The notes under the pieces were generated by a model. The model saw only the letters and a list, made by a program, of their open reading frames with translations. It was not told where the DNA came from and did not search any database. From contig NC_059268.1 of assembly GCF_017591435.1 (NCBI RefSeq), positions 16,159,184 through 16,223,183 of the forward strand: 64,000 nt of DNA, given 5' to 3'. The position numbers were made by a program, and so were the translations under genes. Origin of the DNA: Portunus trituberculatus (taxonomy: Eukaryota > Arthropoda > Malacostraca > Decapoda > Portunidae). Below, piece by piece: positions 59,324-64,000 of this stretch (its first letter is position 1; the number at the start of each line of letters is the position of its first letter).

Positions 59324-60947
59324 CACAGCACAGTAACAGCATTCTTACAACACAACTGAGGGGTGTCCTAACAAGCAGTGATGATGCTATAATGTCAAAA
59401 AGTCCTTGCTTCTGGATCGAGCGACAACCAGGGCACGGAAGCTATTCTCTTGATATAAAATTTGTCCTTCCTTCCATTCCATTCCTTTCTCCGAAGACTG
59501 ATACGCTGTACAATTCCAACATCGATGCCATCAATATTTTTTTCCAGGACGTTATGAAAGCTTTCTCCTTTCAAGTCTTGCTTCCTTCACCAGCTTCCTT
59601 TCATTATAGTTTTCCTACCATAATAAAAAGACTATAACGATGCAAAATACAATACTATTCAAGAAGCTGGCTACAAAATACTTCCAACAACTGGTTTTTC
59701 CTCACGACCTCAGCGCGTTTCCACAAAGAAGCACCTTAAGTAACAATCCTTATTAACATCATACTCAATAGTTACTCAGAGAAGGATAATAAGTCAGCTT
59801 TGTGAAGGACATCATTTCAGGTAACTTATAAGCCCTCCTGTGAATGCGCCAGCTACATACACCTCGGGAAGCGCCACTTTTCTACGCGGAGTTCAGAATT
59901 ATACACGAGCATGAATAGAGAAATACCGCGAGGCTGTGAGCGAGGAGCAGCGGGATTGCCTGGTTCACCATTGGCTGAAGATTCGAGGAAAAAGGAAGGA
60001 AGGAATCAGGTGGAAAGTACGGCTCTATGAATGCCTGGCTTGTGAAGAAGGTACTCGGGTTGATGTGTGTGTGTGTGTGTGTGGGTGTGTGGGGGTGGGG
60101 GTGTTGGGAGGTAATCGCCTTGTGTTGGGCAAATGTACAAAGATGCGAGTCGTGAAAACTTCCAAAGAGTCATGTTAAGGGTTTCAAAAGAACAATTTTT
60201 TCTATTTTTTTTCCGCAGCCGTTAGTAGCGCGCCCTTCTTTCCTTCCTTTCTTCTCTCTTTCCCTCCTTCCTTCCTTCCTTCTTTCTTTCCCGCTACCAC
60301 CCGTCCGTCCGTCACGATGTCTCAACCTCCCTCTTTCCTTTACTCCCTTCCCTACCATCCCCTTCCTGGCAATCACTGGGTCTCTCTCAGTGGTCCCCCT
60401 TCGTAGTCCCTCTCCGGCCATCACATATACCACCACCAGGTCCCCGATTCCCGACCACCACACCATCCATGACCACTCCACCATTCTTGACCCTAACTTA
60501 AGCATACGGGCAGGTGGCGCTGGCTGGTCCCCCTCCGCCTCCTCTGCACTTCGCAAACTAGAAAACACAGGGAGGTAGGGGAAAAACACAACGTACTTAT
60601 AAAACGCAGTAAAAGAGAGAAAAAAAGAAGAGGGAAAAAGTTACCTCTATGCTCCGCCACCACTAGCACAGCCGCCGGTGGAGTTCATTTCATTTCAGAA
60701 TCGCACACGTTTCTTGCGTTGGACAGCGGGTGGTGTAATGCGGACATAAAGAAAATTACCGCCAGTTTATTTACATGTAATCCACTTAACCGACACTTAG
60801 GCCGCCCGGACTGTTTCCAGAGGTGGGCGGGCGAGGGGCTGGGGCCGATGTTGCCACTACGCGAGCACCACTTTACTGCCGCCCTCGACCCTCAGACCCT
60901 AAGACCCTCAGACGCTCTGCAATGTGAGCCCTTTTTCTCCGCCTTAC
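59324..60947. other. Unique sequence, putative first intron
   Basis: Includes a short GT/GGGGTG run at about 60063-60105 and CT-rich DNA at 60230-60320. The open frames of 80-139 codons have no recognisable domain. Confidence 0.4.
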
Positions 60948-61010
60948 CTGCACCTTCCGAGTTTCCTTCTGTTTGGTAATTCCGTGCCTCTGGATGTTGT
61001 GCGCCGCCAT
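60948..61010 (-). CDS. Putative first coding exon with YY1-type start region
   Basis: On the minus strand ATG at 61010-61008 opens 21 codons beginning MAAHNIQRHG and ending KETRKVQ. It stops exactly at a strong splice donor (CAG then GTAAGGCGG) in phase 0. The start context AAGATGG has A at -3 and G at +4. An in-frame TAG at 61053-61055 lies upstream, so this is the first ATG of its frame. The ATG sits inside AAGATGGCGGC, the YY1 element often found at the translation start of housekeeping-type genes. The peptide is hydrophilic with no signal sequence and I do not recognise the protein. The next exon may be 57685-57790, in frame. Confidence 0.55.
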
Positions 61011-61210
61011 CTTGGTTTCCTGCAGTGGTCCTTGAAGTCTCTGGCCGTGTCTCTATACCGGGTTATCTAGTTCTCTCTATCGTCTCCGCCACGCCTCGCC
61101 CGCCGCCACTGCGTGTTTTCGTTAATGACGTTAGGATTGCCTTCTGCTGCGCCGCTCCTGTTGCTCCTCCACGTGTGAATAACAAAAGGCAAATAGTCAT
61201 TATTTAGTCA
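61003..61210 (-). promoter_or_regulatory. Probable promoter and 5' UTR of the minus-strand gene
   Basis: GC-rich, CpG-containing and repeat-free. It carries a YY1-type motif at 61003-61013, a TGACGT half CRE at 61126-61131 and an E-box CACGTG at 61170-61175. I see no TATA box, as expected for a YY1-type housekeeping promoter. The transcription start cannot be placed from sequence alone. Confidence 0.4.
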
Positions 61211-61740
61211 TAATTTTTCACTTGTGTTTCTCTTCTTTTTCTTCTCGCTTTCCATGTTTTGTGATCTCTGGAAGTAGTGATGGTGGTTTTCGTCGTCCTC
61301 CTCCACTTCATTTCCTTCTCCTTCTTCTTCTTCTTGGTCTTTATCATACTCTACTTCTCCTTCCCCTTCCTCCTCTTATTCCCTTCTTTCCTTCAATCTT
61401 CACTCTCCATTAACTCCCCACTTTTCCTTTCTCCTCTACCTATTACACCTTTCGTTCCTTTCGTCTCTTCCTTCATCATCTCCGTCATTCACTGTCCATT
61501 GTTGCATCTGCCGTTGTTACATGAGTCTGTGGAGTGTTGTCTGTCCTGTCCTTCTGTGCCTTGATGGTCCATATATATCCTTTTCATGGGGGTTGTTTGT
61601 GCTTCCCCTAAACTCTCTCCATGCTTACTTGCCACCTGTTTCTCCGTCTCTTGTCCTCGATGTTGTCTGCTATTCTGATTTCTTTCTCTTTTCGTCCTAT
61701 TTTTAGTGGTTTAGCGTCTTTTCTGTTGCTTGTATTCTTC

Positions 61741-61741
<1 letters not shown>
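61211..61741. other. Pyrimidine-rich unique sequence, no gene seen
   Basis: C/T-rich plus strand, so frames are leucine/serine/phenylalanine-rich. No domain. Confidence 0.45.

Positions 61742-61833
<92 letters not shown>
61742..61833. repeat. (TC)46 microsatellite
   Basis: 92 bases of TC. Confidence 0.95.
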
Positions 61834-61838
<5 letters not shown>

Positions 61839-63083
61839 CTTCCTTTTTGTTGCCTCTTTTTCCCGTCTCTCTCCTCTCAGTCGTACTCTCACTGCTTCCC
61901 TGCTCTGGGGTTTTACGAGTCGGATAGAACCTAAAGATGGATGGCGAAGGGGAAAACAAGATTTGGAAGGACCTATTGTGGGGTTTAATAGCAAAGTTTA
62001 GGTTCGCCGGCGTAGCGCGAGAAGGTTGGCAAGACGAGATAGAGAGAGAGTTTGAGAGAGAGACAGAGAGACATTCACTCCTACCATTCCCCAAGTTATC
62101 ACAGGCCTCACAGTCTCAATTCCTTACTCTGACTCATCTTCTGTGTTTTAATTAAGTCATGAGGGACGAGTAACGGTGTGAGTAATGTGTGAGTCGTGAG
62201 GATTTGATACACTAAGAATATGAGTGAAAGGATGATAGTGAATGGTAAAAATGGGACTAAAAACTACCGATTATTAAATCACATTAACTTTAGATTAGAA
62301 AAAAGAATATACCTTTAGTAAGAAAGAAATGTAGAGTGTATTAAGAAGATTAGCCAAAGAAAATGGGAGAAGGAGGGAGAAATAACAGGAGGCTTAAGAA
62401 ATTTGGGAAAAAAAACATAATTGAATCACATAAACAACTCAAATATGAAAAAAAATAAAAATCTCAAAGAAAAAAATAAAGCAGGAGATTAAGAAGCAGA
62501 AGGAAAAGAAAAAGAATAGAACACCATCAGGATAAACAAATAATGAAAACAAAATTATCAATAAACAAACCGAAAAAAAACAGGAAAAAACACTTGAAAC
62601 ATCAGAAATAAAACAGACAGAGAGAAAAAGAAGAAAAAACACTTTACACTCCTAAAAACACTAGACAGAAAAAAAGCATCAAACAAATAATAAAAAAATA
62701 TATATATAACAAGAAACAAACCGAAAAAAAAGCAAAAAAAAGACTTAAAACACCAAAAACAAAAGAGAACAGACAGAGAAACACAAGACGATACAATTTC
62801 CACTCAAAAAACACAAGAAAACGACAAAAAAGCAAGGCGAGAGAGAAGACGCAGGGAAGTGTATTAGAATCAAGCCAGGAGAGTTGCAGGGCCAGCGAGT
62901 GAGCCTTGTAGAGGAGCAGCACGCCTCGAGGATGCCATACACACACTTGCTTCCAGACATCCAATTAAAAAAGCAGCGCGGAGTGTAGGCTGCGTTGTGG
63001 TGCTCAGCCTTCCACGGTAATGTTCTACCTCCACATGAACACCTGAGCCCCGCGCCGCCCATTCCAGCCAACCTTCACCCTCA

Positions 63084-63087
<4 letters not shown>
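61834..63087. other. Unique sequence, A-rich centre, no gene seen
   Basis: 62270-62830 is A-rich with loosely repeated AAACAAACCGAAAAAAAA motifs at about 62560 and 62715, a possible local duplication of about 150 bp. 62860-63070 is GC-richer. The minus frames of about 100 codons have no domain. Confidence 0.4.
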
Positions 63088-63140
<53 letters not shown>

Positions 63141-63192
63141 CCATCCCCGAGTCTCCAGTCCTCTTCCTTCTTCTTGTTTCTCTGTTCAGTTT

Positions 63193-63279
<87 letters not shown>

Positions 63280-63309
63280 ATTATTTAGCATTTTCTTTAT
63301 TTCTATTTT

Positions 63310-63354
<45 letters not shown>
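63088..63354. repeat. (TC)25, (TC)41 and (GA)21 arrays
   Basis: 63088-63137, 63197-63278 and 63312-63354. The last two are inverted arms separated by 33 nt. Confidence 0.95.
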
Positions 63355-63358
<4 letters not shown>

Positions 63359-63463
63359 ATTAATCATTTTGGATATAAGGTAATTGGTTTCCCTGTTCGT
63401 AGGCTGCAGGGGAACACTGACTGCAATGAAATGACCTTGATGTAGGAAGAGAAAGGCAGGAAG

Positions 63464-63532
63464 AGCAGGAGGAGGAGGAGGCGGAGGAGAAGGAGGAGGA
63501 GGAGGAGGAGGAGGAGGAGGAGGAGGAGGAGG
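63464..63532. repeat. (GGA)n microsatellite
   Basis: Imperfect, then uniform GGA. Confidence 0.95.
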
Positions 63533-63698
63533 AAGACAATAAGGAAAGTTACAAACATAATTTTTCTTTTTTTTCTTCTCTCTTTCTATTCTTTTAGCTT
63601 TCTTTTCCCTTTTCATCCTTTCTTTCTTTCTTTCATTTTGTCAAGTGGATGTTTTCTTCATGATGTAACTGTGTACTTAGAGAATTTGTATTAAGTAA

Positions 63699-63757
63699 TG
63701 TATGTATGTATGTATGTATGTATGTATCTACGTATGTATGTATGTATGTATGCATGC
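63699..63757. repeat. (TATG)n microsatellite
   Basis: About 14 units with one CTAC interruption. Confidence 0.95.
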
Positions 63758-63818
63758 TTTCAATGCTGGTTTTAATTTTAAGTACACTTTTTTTTCATTT
63801 CTCTACTACTATTTCTTT

Positions 63819-64000
<182 letters not shown>

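Noticed and set aside
59936..60056. Exon-like plus frame MSEEQRDCLVHH...
   Set aside because: It starts at GTG rather than ATG and the candidate donor GTACTC is poor. No acceptor found.

Overview
This window looks like non-coding nuclear DNA from a large, repeat-rich arthropod genome, most likely a decapod crustacean. That is inferred from style: very long, nearly perfect (GA)n, (GT)n, (AGT)n and (AT)n arrays every 1 to 2 kb, tRNA-derived SINEs, decayed non-LTR retrotransposon ends and many short TTAA-flanked elements. There is no operon structure and no long protein-coding frame. Nearly every long open frame here is a simple-sequence array read as protein (poly-CV, RE, LS, HT, SSS, TTT) and has not been annotated as a gene.

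The best protein-coding signal lies on the minus strand near the right end. A GC-rich segment at about 60.95-61.2 kb carries a YY1-type AAGATGGCGGC motif whose ATG opens a 21-codon frame. It has a good Kozak context, an in-frame stop upstream and a GTAAGG splice donor at exactly phase 0. About 3.2 kb downstream on the same strand, 57685-57790 is a 106-nt block with AG and GTAAGT borders, one open frame that enters at phase 0, and a charged coiled-coil-like peptide. I read these as the first two coding exons of one unidentified gene whose later exons lie further left, possibly outside the window. A second GC-rich segment at 19.7-20.8 kb may be the promoter and non-coding first exon of a plus-strand gene. 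The one confident RNA gene is tRNA-His(GTG) at 9266-9337.

The interspersed repeats fall into families named locally here. MITE-A has about 20 copies of roughly 210 bp, with ends CCCCTTCAGTAC and TTAA at both termini, which is piggyBac-like. MITE-B has about 5 copies or fragments of roughly 210 bp, with GGC(C/T)-GTATTC-type ends and a possible TTA duplication. Family C is a short element of about 120 bp with 6 copies and no clear class. There are also non-LTR retrotransposon 3' coding relics at 15.9-16.2, 18.06, 18.6 and 38.9 kb, and two SINE types at 6.6 and 27.05 kb. MITE-A copies cluster at 10.8-22 kb and 41-59 kb and are absent from 22.2-41.2 kb.

Layout: 0-9 kb holds microsatellites, low-copy tandem duplications, a SINE and MITE fragments. 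9.2-9.6 kb has the tRNA. 10.8-22 kb has the first MITE-A cluster with LINE relics and the GC-rich segment. 22.7-23.1 kb is a six-motif compound microsatellite. 24-38 kb is microsatellite-dominated, with one SINE and an (AT)92 array. 37.3-40.9 kb is a series of polypurine blocks. 41-59 kb is the second MITE cluster. 57.7-61.2 kb is the putative minus-strand gene start. The right end runs into an unfinished (TAC)n array.
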